A stretch of 63,830 bases of DNA. Source: an uncultured Actinomycetes bacterium (GTDB lineage Bacteria; Actinomycetota; Actinomycetes; Nanopelagicales; Nanopelagicaceae). The notes beneath the pieces were generated by a model. The model was not told the origin of the DNA, did not search any database, and worked only from the letters and a program-made list of their open reading frames with translations. The position numbers were made by a program, and so were the translations under genes. The DNA lies in contig CAILSO010000053.1 of the NCBI GenBank assembly GCA_903836945.1, positions 1 to 63,830 of the forward strand, given 5' to 3'. Below, piece after piece: positions 17,760 to 25,797 of this stretch (position 1 is the first letter of the stretch; each line of letters opens with the position of its first letter).

Positions 17760-17765
17760 ATCCTA
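17760..17765 (-). promoter_or_regulatory. -10 box for leaderless Gfo/Idh gene
   Basis: TAGGAT on the minus strand, seven bases before the ATG at 17752. The identical hexamer stands six to seven bases before tetR and folD. Confidence 0.45.
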
Positions 17766-17785
17766 ACTTGGAAATTGGATGTCGC

Positions 17786-18766
17786 CTAGTCTTTTCGAGG
17801 CTTGATTCCCTCGTTAGCGTAGTAATTGCGCCAGATCGCTCTATGAATTGGAATTCGAACTGGAATTGCTCGAATACCCGGAATCAGCGGCATCAAAACC
17901 AATCCAAGTGAAAGCGCACCCATAATGAACATAATGTAGGCATCTGCATTTGCGCCGATCGGATGCGAATCACTGTTGTTAAATGGTGGAATTTGATACC
18001 AGAAGGAATACAACCAGAGCCAAGCTTGACCTGGGTATCTTCCAGTCTCATTCATCATTCCCCAAGTGCCACCTTGAAGATTTGCAGCAGTACCGGCGTC
18101 ATCAAGGTAAGCACCGTCGCCAAAGAATAAGATTTGTTTAGTGCTATCTGTTTGAAAGAAACCACCCTGCGAAAGCAGCGCTGCATCTAGGGCGCCACTC
18201 TTTGCCATCTCGGTTAACCCTTTTGCAAGAGCTGGAACTGGACCAAAATCCCCTGCGGGAACTGCCATTACTTTTCCATCTTTCTTAGTTATTGCATTAT
18301 CCAAATTAGATGCCCATTTAGTCTTTTGGGCACTTGTTGCAGATTTCCATGTTGCAAGAGCTGCCGCAACTTCTACAGGCTGCACTTCCAAAGTGAGAGG
18401 TTTTATAACAAAATCCTTCGCTGGCGTAACTCGGTGAGTAACCCCTGCCCATTTTTGAAGAAATAGTGGGCCAACATTTAGCCCATCTCCATTTGAATTG
18501 TACGGTCTGCCATATGTAGTACTCGTGCTAGTTCCAGCTAATTCTTGGACTGTAGTGGCATAGAAGTTATCGGAATTACTTTGTGCCCAACCCCGAAAAG
18601 TTAAGGTTTTCTCATCCGGAGAACCAAATAAGAACGAAAGTGAAACTACTAGCAGGCTCACTACTACAACTGCAATTACGCCTTCTTTGATAATGTCATA
18701 TTCGCGCAATTTTCCAGACCAAGGTTTGGTGTCAAAAACCTCTTTTGAGTTCAGTTTTTTTCTCAT
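17786..18766 (-). CDS. Cytochrome b subunit IV-like protein with large extracytoplasmic insert
   Basis: The third gene of a cytochrome b cluster. The 326 residues have one membrane helix at about 29-48, a ~190-residue hydrophilic stretch (about 50-245) expected outside the membrane, then LYSFWYQIPPF (about 253-262), a second helix at 276-296 and a basic tail. The late WYQIPP-like segment and helix recall the C-terminal half of cytochrome b (PetD/subunit IV), but the PEWY motif of the quinol site is not seen and the helices are fewer. The insert has no CXXCH haem motif. The ATG overlaps the upstream stop (ATGA). It is probably membrane partner of the b6-like protein; exact role unknown. Confidence 0.6.
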   Translation of the reverse strand: MRKKLNSKEVFDTKPWSGKLREYDIIKEGVIAVVVVSLLVVSLSFLFGSPDEKTLTFRGWAQSNSDNFYATTVQELAGTSTSTTYGRPYNSNGDGLNVGPLFLQKWAGVTHRVTPAKDFVIKPLTLEVQPVEVAAALATWKSATSAQKTKWASNLDNAITKKDGKVMAVPAGDFGPVPALAKGLTEMAKSGALDAALLSQGGFFQTDSTKQILFFGDGAYLDDAGTAANLQGGTWGMMNETGRYPGQAWLWLYSFWYQIPPFNNSDSHPIGANADAYIMFIMGALSLGLVLMPLIPGIRAIPVRIPIHRAIWRNYYANEGIKPRKD

Positions 18767-19389
18767 TTCGAGTCTACTTTCGTATTGTTCTCATCGGCGT
18801 CAATCGGAGGAACAACTCCGCGCTTTCGAACCATGATCACATGCACAAAAGTGATAGCGCCAAGAATTAATGGTAGGAATGCGACGTGAAGTAGAAGCAT
18901 CTGCCCAAGGTTTGTAACATTGAAAAATGCTCCAATCCCGACAGAGTTGAAACCATCTTTTGCTTCAAAGGCAATCCACTGTGAATCGAAATTAGTTTGA
19001 ATCAAATATCCAGTAAAAGCAGTAGCAATAGAAGCGACAAATGCGATAGAGCCGGTTATCCATGTCATCAATCTCTTGCCACGCCACGCGGCCATCCAGA
19101 ACTTTCCCCAAAGGTGAATCACCATAAAGACAAAGAAGAGTTGCACGCTCCAGAAGTGGAGGCTATTTACCCAATGTCCAAATGAAGAGGTGTGATACCA
19201 AGCAGGTCCAGCAAAGGCTAACGCCAAACCAGATATTAAAATAATGCTAAACGCGGCGAGAGTCAGAACGCCAAAAACGTATATCCAAGAAGCTACATAG
19301 GCGGGTTGAGTATCGGGCAATAACTTTTCAATTGGCAAGTTTCGCTGCCAGGCTTCACGAACTTTTGCGGTCCACAATTTCTTGCTCAT
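18763..19389 (-). CDS. Cytochrome b6-like di-haem protein (cytochrome b N-terminal domain)
   Basis: A 208-residue membrane protein with four helices and the four haem-ligand histidines of the cytochrome b family: His78 and His92 (14 apart) in one helix, His168 and His183 (15 apart) in another. The 15-residue spacing is that of b6f-type rather than mitochondrial bc1-type cytochromes b. It should carry two b haems and move electrons from (mena)quinol across the membrane. Its ATG overlaps the stop of the small upstream gene and its stop overlaps the subunit IV-like ATG, so the three are made together. No Rieske protein, cytochrome c or oxidase gene lies in the window, so the electron acceptor is not known. 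Confidence 0.82.
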   Translation of the reverse strand: MSKKLWTAKVREAWQRNLPIEKLLPDTQPAYVASWIYVFGVLTLAAFSIILISGLALAFAGPAWYHTSSFGHWVNSLHFWSVQLFFVFMVIHLWGKFWMAAWRGKRLMTWITGSIAFVASIATAFTGYLIQTNFDSQWIAFEAKDGFNSVGIGAFFNVTNLGQMLLLHVAFLPLILGAITFVHVIMVRKRGVVPPIDADENNTKVDSK

Positions 19390-19571
19390 TTCTTATCCCC
19401 CTTGCGCCGATCAGGGAATGGAAGAAAAAGTGCTAGCCCAAAGATAGTGAACATCAGCAAAATAACAATCAAATTTGTTACCGATACTTGAATCCAGCCC
19501 CATTTTAAATAAACAGCATGAAGATTCATGAAGTGTGAAAACCAACCCGACATGGCCTGTCCGTTCCGCAT
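19386..19571 (-). CDS. Small single-helix membrane protein of cytochrome b cluster
   Basis: Sixty-one residues with one long hydrophobic helix (about 28-51) and a basic end (PDRRKGDKK); the N-terminal part is polar with several aromatic residues. Small single-helix subunits are common in quinol-cytochrome complexes, and the ATGA overlap with the b6-like gene points to a subunit of the same complex. The start at 19571 has TACGGT six bases upstream; a second Met at residue 7 is also possible. No family recognised. Confidence 0.6.
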   Translation of the reverse strand: MRNGQAMSGWFSHFMNLHAVYLKWGWIQVSVTNLIVILLMFTIFGLALFLPFPDRRKGDKK

Positions 19572-19659
19572 TTACTAGACCGTAAATGCTTACAGGGTCA
19601 GGCTACGTGCATTAAAACGCAGAGAGAGTTCTTTTGCGAGTGCTAACACTCAAAGCAAA
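19572..19659. other. Intergenic region with short inverted repeat
   Basis: These 88 bases separate the cytochrome cluster start from the end of lldD. At 19638-19651 lies GAGTG-CTAA-CACTC, a perfect 5-base inverted repeat. It has no T run in either direction, so it is not an ordinary terminator, and it lacks the second arm of a CIRCE element. It may be an operator for the cytochrome genes. Confidence 0.3.
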
Positions 19660-20877
19660 TTACCTGACTATAAAACTCACGTGCTCTGGTTTTAATTCAT
19701 CTAATGAACGAGCACCGAGAAGTTTCATGGTGCGAGTCATTTGAGTGCGCAAAATTTCAAGCGAGCGATCTACACCCTCCTTACCCCCAGCCATTAGGCC
19801 GTACAGGTAAGCGCGACCGATCCAAGTGAAGTTTGCACCAGCGGCAATGGCAGCTACAACATCTGCACCATGCATAATTCCAGTATCAACATGGATCTCA
19901 TATTTCTTACCAAGGGCCTTGCGAACTTCTGGGACTAAGTGAAATGGAATTGGGGCCCGATCTAATTGCCGGCCACCATGGTTTGAAAGAGTTATGGCAT
20001 CCGCCCCAGCCTTAACGGCTAGCTTGGCATCTTCCACGTTTTGAATACCTTTAACAACCAGATTTCCATCCCATTGCTTTCGGATCCACTTTAGATCTTC
20101 AAAGGTAACTGTTGGATCGAACATTGAATCGAGAAGTTCGGCAACTGTGCCCTTCCATGAATCAAGAGATGCGAAGGTAAGTGGGTCGGTGGTTAAGAAA
20201 TTAATCCACCAAGCTGGTCTTGGAATAGCATTTAAAATCGTTTTTGAAGTTAGCGAAGGTGGAATTGTCATTCCATTTCTAACATCGCGAAGTCTGGCAC
20301 CAGCTACTGGTACGTCAACGGTCAATACCAAAGTATCGAAACCAGCTTTTTTAGCGCGATCGACTAGACCCATGCTGCGATCGCGATCTTTCCACATGTA
20401 TAACTGGAACCAATTTCTTCCATCAGGAGCAAATCGAGCAACATCTTCAATTGATCGAGTACCCATTGTCGAAAGCGTGAATGGAATTCCCGCATCGCGC
20501 GCTGCTTTTGAGCCAGCTTCTTCGCCTTCGGTTTGCATCATTCGAGTGAAACCTGTGGGAGCAATACCGATCGGCATCGCCATCGTTTTACCCAACATAT
20601 TTACCGAAAGATCAACCTTCGAGACATCGCGCAGAACACGTGGTTGAAATTCAATATCCTCAAATGCCTTGCGAGCTCGGGAGAGAGAGCTCTCTGAATC
20701 GGCGCCACCATCGGTGTAGTCAAATGGTGCTTTGGGGGTTCGACGTTTCGCAACATCTCGAAGATCATAAATAGTTAGAGCTCTGGTCAATCTACGCTTT
20801 TTGCTACTAAGAATTGGCTTACGAAATCGCAATAGGCCAGCCAGGGCTTTAAAGCCCGGAAACTTTCGCTTTGTCAT
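19660..20877 (-). CDS. FMN-dependent alpha-hydroxy-acid oxidase/dehydrogenase (LldD-like)
   Basis: Oxidises an L-2-hydroxyacid (lactate in LldD, others in relatives) to the 2-oxoacid using FMN. The 405 residues hold the family sites: [10 protein letters not shown] near residue 55, [31 protein letters not shown], the Lys in LVVKGI, the catalytic His and Arg in [12 protein letters not shown], and the FMN phosphate loop DTGIMHG / GRAYLYG. The basic N-terminus is longer than in simple oxidases. Mycofactocin-associated MftD belongs to the same family, but no mft genes are nearby. It is divergent from the split UxaA-like dehydratase with only 44 bases between the starts, so the two may share regulation. 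Confidence 0.87.
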   Translation of the reverse strand: MTKRKFPGFKALAGLLRFRKPILSSKKRRLTRALTIYDLRDVAKRRTPKAPFDYTDGGADSESSLSRARKAFEDIEFQPRVLRDVSKVDLSVNMLGKTMAMPIGIAPTGFTRMMQTEGEEAGSKAARDAGIPFTLSTMGTRSIEDVARFAPDGRNWFQLYMWKDRDRSMGLVDRAKKAGFDTLVLTVDVPVAGARLRDVRNGMTIPPSLTSKTILNAIPRPAWWINFLTTDPLTFASLDSWKGTVAELLDSMFDPTVTFEDLKWIRKQWDGNLVVKGIQNVEDAKLAVKAGADAITLSNHGGRQLDRAPIPFHLVPEVRKALGKKYEIHVDTGIMHGADVVAAIAAGANFTWIGRAYLYGLMAGGKEGVDRSLEILRTQMTRTMKLLGARSLDELKPEHVSFIVR

Positions 20878-20921
20878 ACCCCTATTTAACCAGCCTTTTC
20901 CGCTGTATCCTTAATTTTCTA

Positions 20922-21200
20922 ATGCGCTCCCTCTTGATCTTAAACACAATAGACAATATCGCCGTTGCATTGGCCGATTTAGAGTCCGGATCAATAATTG
21001 AACAAGATGGCTTGCAAATCGAAGTTCTAAATCAAATCCCACGTGGCCATAAGATCGCAACGAAACCCATTTCAAAAAATGAAGGTGTTATTAAATATGG
21101 CGAACGTATGGGCCATGCAACTTCTGATATTAAAGTTGGTGAGCACGTTCATACCCACAATGTCCTAGGTGATCGCCTCTCTGCGGAACAAGTTAAATGA
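20922..21200 (+). CDS. SAF-domain small subunit of UxaA-like dehydratase
   Basis: Ninety-two residues matching the N-terminal SAF domain of altronate/galactarate dehydratases (and the small subunit SuyA of sulfolactate lyase). Visible motifs are the start LILNTIDNIAVAL, QIPRGHKIAT, the KYGERMGHAT segment and the HVHTHN end, where the family has its conserved HxHN. I choose ATG 20922 over an in-frame ATG at 20871, which would overlap lldD on the other strand. The gene overlaps the next by four bases (ATGA). In most bacteria this domain is fused to the catalytic part or pairs with one large subunit; here two follow. Confidence 0.8.
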   Translation: MRSLLILNTIDNIAVALADLESGSIIEQDGLQIEVLNQIPRGHKIATKPISKNEGVIKYGERMGHATSDIKVGEHVHTHNVLGDRLSAEQVK

Positions 21201-22009
21201 AGCGCCAGGGATTTGACCGGGCCCTTCGTGGGGTAGGAATTCGCGACTATCAATTAATTCTCCCCTCAGTTGTCTGTTCGACTCGCATCGCAAGTCGAAT
21301 TGCGAATGAGGTCGGCTCCAAGACTTTTGCCCACCAACATGGGTGTGGAATTATCGGAAATGATGTTGAAGGTATATCTGATTTTTTCTGTGATTTAGCA
21401 AAGCATCCAAATGTCGGAACCGTACTAATTGTCGGCCTTGGCTGTGAAACTATTCAGGGAAATGAACTCGCGGCAAAGGTTAAGGAAAGTAATCCGACTA
21501 CTAGCTATTTAGTCATCCAGGAAAGCGGTGGCGTTGCCGGAACTTTTAACGATGGGATTACCGCGGCAAAACTCTTGAAATCTACCTATCCCCCACATCT
21601 AAAAAATCTGGATGAATTAGTGGTTGGTGTGGAATTTTCAAATTCAAATAGCGAGATTGAATCTCTAATCGCGGAGCTAAAGGCGAGCGGGATCAAATTT
21701 GAAATTGCAGATCAGAATAAGAATCCAGGTTTAAATTTTTCAGAGTTGATGCGTAGGGGCGTGCACCTAATAGTTTCATTCACTGAACCAAATCAACCAC
21801 CATCTGGCTTCCCGCTGATCCCGACCATAAATATTGCAAGTGATAGCGCGCTCCACAGCGCTCTGGCTAAAGAGTTTGATCTTCCTAACGGATCCACTTC
21901 ATCGGCAATCCTAAACTTCATTCTCGATGTTGCTGATGGCAAAGAGACAAAATCCGAGCTCTCCAAGGCAGGCGAAATTATTGCGCCCCGGGTGGTGCGA
22001 AGTGTCTAA
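21197..22009 (+). CDS. UxaA-family protein, paralogue keeping the N-terminal metal/active-site motifs
   Basis: A 270-residue relative of the large part of altronate/galactarate dehydratase. It keeps the first-half motifs: GVGIRDYQLILPSVVC, AHQHGCG near residue 46, KHPNVGTVLIVGLGCE near residue 70-85 and IQESGGVAGTFNDGI. Its second half is shortened and degenerate: the place of LECGGSD reads VEFSNSN, the TPGHD motif is missing, and FTxGRG reads SFTEPNQ. The protein still ends with an alignable DVADGKETKSEL segment, so it is a full-length but shrunken paralogue and not a fragment. It is coupled to the SAF gene before it and to the 386-residue paralogue after it (8-base overlap). Confidence 0.78.
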   Translation: MKRQGFDRALRGVGIRDYQLILPSVVCSTRIASRIANEVGSKTFAHQHGCGIIGNDVEGISDFFCDLAKHPNVGTVLIVGLGCETIQGNELAAKVKESNPTTSYLVIQESGGVAGTFNDGITAAKLLKSTYPPHLKNLDELVVGVEFSNSNSEIESLIAELKASGIKFEIADQNKNPGLNFSELMRRGVHLIVSFTEPNQPPSGFPLIPTINIASDSALHSALAKEFDLPNGSTSSAILNFILDVADGKETKSELSKAGEIIAPRVVRSV

Positions 22010-23162
22010 ATCACTGACTGGTTACCCACGAGCCGATGGAAGAGTGGGTTTTAGAAATCAAGTCTTAGTCATGCCTCTACATTCAGCTCTCTGTGCAACC
22101 GCTCGACGAATAAGTGAGGAGAGTGCAGCAGTTGCCATCACTCATGACTGGTCGGGTGAGATTGATGCTGACTTTGCGAGAATATTTAAAGTGATGACTG
22201 GCTTTGCTGCGAATCCAAATATCTTTGCCACAATCTTTCTTACCCTTGGTACTCCCGGTGAATTAGAAATTATTGATAAGAGTAAGTCAATCGGCCTTTC
22301 AAATTCGACCATTGTTAATGTAAGTGAAATTGGCTCTATGGAACTCTTATATGAGATTGCACTTAAAGAGGCCATTTCGTATTTAGCTTTGGCGGATCAA
22401 GTTGCCAGAGTCAGCGTTCCCTGGAGTTCTCTGCACTTAGGGCTTGAATGTGGCGGTTCCGATGCGCTCTCCGGCATTACAGCCAATCCCGCTCTTGGCG
22501 TGGCAAGTGACATGTTGGTTGAACTCGGAGCGGTTTCGGTATTGGGCGAGACCACAGAAATATTAGGCGCTGAACATTTATTAGCTGCACGCGCCTTAGA
22601 TCCAAACGTTGGTAAGCAAATTATCGAAACTGTTGCTAGGTATGAGAGGTCCATTAATTACGAAGGGATTGATATGCGCGGTGCCCAACCTTCACGAGGA
22701 AATATTGAAGGCGGATTAACAACGCTAGAAGAGAAATCCCTTGGTGCGGCAAAGAAGGCCGGAAGTGCACCATTTACTGGTGTTCTGGAATATGCAGATC
22801 CCGCTCCAAAACCCGGTTTATATTTTATGGACACTCCTGGTCATGACATCGAACAATTAACTGGATTTGCGGCTGCCGGAATAAATATTGTGGTCTTCAC
22901 ATCAGGTCGCGGCACCCCAACTGGGAGCGCAGTGGTTCCGACAATAAAGGTCTCTACAAATACTCAAATGGCGCTATCTATTCCGGATTTGATTGATTTA
23001 AATGCTGGAACCATCGCTGATGGCACTCAGACTTTACGCGAAGTCGGTGAATTAATTTTTAATGAAATTGTTGATGTTGCAAATGGAAAATTAACAGCAG
23101 CCGAACTTGGAAGACATCAGGAGTTTTCCCTGTCGCGCATGTATGGGACGCAGATTAATTAG
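22002..23162 (+). CDS. UxaA-family dehydratase, paralogue keeping the C-terminal motifs
   Basis: A 386-residue protein with the length and layout of the catalytic part of altronate/galactarate dehydratase or SuyB. The start GYPRADGRVGFRNQVLVMP and the second half (LECGGSDALSGITANPALG, ETTEILGAEHLL, MDTPGHDIEQLTG, FTSGRGTPTGS, DLNAGTI) are strongly conserved. In the first half the family Cys/His motifs are lost: the place of HxxGCG reads THDWSGE and that of GLGCE reads TLGTPGE. The 270-residue neighbour has exactly those motifs. Start taken as GTG 22002 inside the previous gene (8-base overlap); an in-frame ATG at 21927 would overlap by 83 bases. Substrate unknown. Its 3' end overlaps the convergent methyltransferase by 8 bases. 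Confidence 0.8.
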   Translation: MSKSLTGYPRADGRVGFRNQVLVMPLHSALCATARRISEESAAVAITHDWSGEIDADFARIFKVMTGFAANPNIFATIFLTLGTPGELEIIDKSKSIGLSNSTIVNVSEIGSMELLYEIALKEAISYLALADQVARVSVPWSSLHLGLECGGSDALSGITANPALGVASDMLVELGAVSVLGETTEILGAEHLLAARALDPNVGKQIIETVARYERSINYEGIDMRGAQPSRGNIEGGLTTLEEKSLGAAKKAGSAPFTGVLEYADPAPKPGLYFMDTPGHDIEQLTGFAAAGINIVVFTSGRGTPTGSAVVPTIKVSTNTQMALSIPDLIDLNAGTIADGTQTLREVGELIFNEIVDVANGKLTAAELGRHQEFSLSRMYGTQIN

Positions 23163-24339
23163 CTGCCAATCGTTCTTCTAGGGCTGGTTTTACCTGCCAC
23201 ATACCAATCAATTCTTGATATCGCTTAAGTTCTTCAGGATCTACGGGTGCTCCAGTTTTAACAGCCCGAATCATGATGTTGCGCGGAGTGTGGTTGCCAC
23301 CAATAAATTCAATAATTTCACTTCGGTATCCATGAAATTTCAAAATTTGCGCACGTAGCGTGTCGGTTAATAAATCTCCCAAGCGCTCCTTAACCAGGCC
23401 ATATCGTGTTAGTAAGTTCCAGGGTTCCGGGCTTTGTGTCATCTGAGTTTGTAGGTCGTGCTGACAGCATGGGGCAACTAATATCAATTTTGCACCGGAG
23501 TTAACTGCCCAGGCCAAGGCATCATCGGTAGCGGTATCGCAGGCATGAAGTGCGATAGCTATATCTACCTTTGAAGTAGCAGCATCATCGATTGACTGCG
23601 CTCTAAATTCAATGGTTTCGCTGATTCCCAATTTTGCAGCAATCTCACTATTTTTCTTAAATGAATCTGGTCGAATATCAATTCCAACAACCTTAACCGC
23701 AAGGCCCAGGCTTCGCAGATATTGATGGGTTGCAAAGGTCAAATAAGCACTTCCACACCCGAGATCGGTCACAATTAATGGATCTTGCTCTGTTGGCTTT
23801 GGGATCTGCCCGGCAGAAATTGCACTATTTAAAGTTGGTACCAAAAGTCTTAGAAATTCTTCAACTTGTAGATACTTATCCATCCGAGTGGGTTTTACGA
23901 CGCCCTTTGCATCTGAGATTCCGATCTCAATTAGATATGGATCTGAGGGCGATAGCAATCTTTCTTTAACCCGATCATGTTCTAGATTCTGCTCTCGCAC
24001 TGCCTTATCTTCGTGAAGGAGCGCCTCACCCTTTTTCGTTATGCGAAGTGAAATAGTTTGATCGGTTGATTCAACCAGGATATTTGCGTAACCGCTTCTA
24101 ATTAAAGAAGCGAAATCTAACTCCCCGATTTGATAATTTTTTGTCGTAGTCTGTCGGCCATCATTTTCGGCAACTTGCAATGAAATCTTCTCTTTAATCT
24201 TTACTGGGCGAATATCAATGCGTTCTGATTGAACCTGCATATTTCTGCGATGCCCTGAAAGCACTACCCGAACTAAGTTTTGTGATTGCGCAAAAGCACT
24301 CTCAACTTGCGCAAAGGCTAGATCTAAATCGCGTGACAT
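23155..24339 (-). CDS. Class I SAM-dependent methyltransferase, 394 aa
   Basis: A two-part protein. The N-terminal ~170 residues have no motif I recognise. The rest is a Rossmann methyltransferase: DLGCGSAYLTFATHQYL binds SAM, GIDIRPDS follows strand 2, and ALHACDTATDDAL with APCCQHDL marks the GSTCD-like branch of methyltransferases. The CCQ segment recalls RNA or protein methyltransferases in which Cys takes part, but the substrate is unknown. The ATG at 24339 abuts the dapC stop. Confidence 0.72.
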   Translation of the reverse strand: MSRDLDLAFAQVESAFAQSQNLVRVVLSGHRRNMQVQSERIDIRPVKIKEKISLQVAENDGRQTTTKNYQIGELDFASLIRSGYANILVESTDQTISLRITKKGEALLHEDKAVREQNLEHDRVKERLLSPSDPYLIEIGISDAKGVVKPTRMDKYLQVEEFLRLLVPTLNSAISAGQIPKPTEQDPLIVTDLGCGSAYLTFATHQYLRSLGLAVKVVGIDIRPDSFKKNSEIAAKLGISETIEFRAQSIDDAATSKVDIAIALHACDTATDDALAWAVNSGAKLILVAPCCQHDLQTQMTQSPEPWNLLTRYGLVKERLGDLLTDTLRAQILKFHGYRSEIIEFIGGNHTPRNIMIRAVKTGAPVDPEELKRYQELIGMWQVKPALEERLAAN

Positions 24340-25407
24340 TTAAAGCGCACTTAGAATTCGTGCCGCCGCATCAGAAATTTGAAGATCGGTTGCGGTCAGA
24401 GCAATGCGAATATGCTTTGCGCCATCAGGGCCATAAAAACTTCCCGGAGTAGCAACAATTCCCAGATCGGCTAGCCAGCTAACTGAATCCCAATCCTTTT
24501 CATTTCTGGTGCACCAGATATATAAACCGGCATCGCTGTAATCAACCTTGAAACCCGCCGATTCAAGTGCTGGAACTAGTTGTTTACGCCGGTTGCGATA
24601 ACGCTCTGCCTGCTCTTGGACATGCTTCTCATCTTTTAAAGCCACAGTCATCGCGCGCTGAACTGGAAGGGGCACCATCATTCCGGCGTGCTTTCGCACC
24701 TCGCGGATTTCTGCGATAACTTGCGTATCGCCCACGATTAGCGCTGCTCGGTAGCCCGCCAAGTTAGAGCGCTTTGAGAGTGAATGCACTGCAAGTAAAT
24801 TCTTATTATTTCCAGCTGCCAATTTAAGAATTGAAAGTGGTTTCATATCTCCTGCTGGGAAATTTATATAACATTCATCGCTTACAAGTAAGGAATTCTT
24901 TTCTCGTGCATATTTAATACATGAAATTAATTCTGCTTCGGAGTGGATTCTTCCAGTTGGATTTGATGGCGAATTAATCCAGGCCATATCGCTATCGGGC
25001 CAGGTGGCTGCGTCAATCTCTACTTCTGTCGCTTTACTTCCATGAATCATGGATCCGACTAAATAAGTCGGGTATGCAACTTTAGGATAAAGAATATTTT
25101 TCTTCTCTAAGATTGACGGAAGCCAGGCAACTAATTCTTTAGACCCAATTGTTGGAAGAAAATCGAAGTCACCACTGGCGCCTAAAGTATTAGCCGCCCA
25201 ATTTTTAATCGCTTCTCGAAGTTCTGGCGTACCAATGGTTACTGGGTAACTCGGTGAATTAGCCGCCTCAATTAACGCTCTTTGAATAAATTCCGGTGTC
25301 TGATCTACTGGTGTTCCTTGCGAAAGATCGATCCCACCATTTGGATGCGATTTTGCCCGCGCCGAATATGGCGCCAGTGCATCCCATGGAAAATCTGGAA
25401 GCTTCAG
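24340..25407 (-). CDS. dapC: Succinyldiaminopimelate transaminase (DapC), apparent CTG start
   Basis: A PLP aminotransferase that makes N-succinyl-LL-2,6-diaminopimelate in lysine and cell-wall synthesis; dapD at 41732 supplies the preceding step. The 355 residues begin KLPDFPWDALAPY, as in actinobacterial DapC, and contain PTIGSKELVAWLP, the NSPSNPTGR pocket motif, DECY and the PLP lysine in HSLSKRSN. No ATG, GTG or TTG lies in frame between the stop at 25414-25416 and an internal ATG at 25050 that would remove a third of the enzyme. The reading frame is intact, so I infer a CTG start at 25407, ten bases after the ferredoxin stop, without a ribosome site. Confidence 0.83.
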   Translation of the reverse strand: MKLPDFPWDALAPYSARAKSHPNGGIDLSQGTPVDQTPEFIQRALIEAANSPSYPVTIGTPELREAIKNWAANTLGASGDFDFLPTIGSKELVAWLPSILEKKNILYPKVAYPTYLVGSMIHGSKATEVEIDAATWPDSDMAWINSPSNPTGRIHSEAELISCIKYAREKNSLLVSDECYINFPAGDMKPLSILKLAAGNNKNLLAVHSLSKRSNLAGYRAALIVGDTQVIAEIREVRKHAGMMVPLPVQRAMTVALKDEKHVQEQAERYRNRRKQLVPALESAGFKVDYSDAGLYIWCTRNEKDWDSVSWLADLGIVATPGSFYGPDGAKHIRIALTATDLQISDAAARILSAL

Positions 25408-25417
25408 TTGGTACTAC

Positions 25418-25735
25418 TTAAGATTTAGCAGGAATGGATTTAACAGCTGCGTGATCAGTATTTGTTGGGCCGACCTTGCTCGCACCACCAGGTGAACCAA
25501 TCTCTACGAAGAACTCGCCATTGATTCCGCCAAATTGTTTCCACTGTGAAGGGATGTCGTCCTCATAATAGATTGCTTCAACTGGGCAAACTGGCTCGCA
25601 GGCGCCGCAGTCAACGCACTCATCGGGTTGGATGTAGAGCATGCGGTTACCTTCATAGATGCAATCAACCGGGCATTCTTCGATGCATGACTTATCTTTA
25701 ACATCGACACATGGTTCTGCAATTACGTAGGTCAC
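25418..25735 (-). CDS. fdxA: 7Fe-8S-type ferredoxin
   Basis: A 105-residue electron carrier of the mycobacterial/Streptomyces FdxA (FdxC) type. Cys ligands lie in CVDVKDKSCIEECPVDC, where the first cluster keeps the spacing of a 3Fe-4S site, and in CVDCGACEPVCP for the 4Fe-4S site, followed by a typical acidic tail. The start is GTG at 25735 with GGGGGAA upstream. The ferredoxin-dapC order is the same as in mycobacteria. It is divergent from the SH3-like/cysS pair. Confidence 0.92.
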   Translation of the reverse strand: MTYVIAEPCVDVKDKSCIEECPVDCIYEGNRMLYIQPDECVDCGACEPVCPVEAIYYEDDIPSQWKQFGGINGEFFVEIGSPGGASKVGPTNTDHAAVKSIPAKS

Positions 25736-25797
25736 GCTTATTCCCCCACTCGAGTTCTGGCCAACAATTACTGGCTAATAGGTAGAGAATACTGCCT

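Noticed and set aside
19638-19651. GAGTGCTAACACTC as a heat-shock CIRCE element
   Set aside because: Only one arm of the CIRCE consensus is present and the spacing is wrong; no chaperone gene follows. Kept only as a short inverted repeat.
19660-20877. Mycofactocin maturation enzyme MftD
   Set aside because: Same family, but no mftA/B/C or other mycofactocin genes are in the window; a general LldD-type call is safer.
24340-25050. dapC as a truncated or frameshifted pseudogene starting at the internal ATG
   Set aside because: The upstream 119 codons in the same frame are intact and encode the conserved DapC N-terminus, so only the start codon is unusual.
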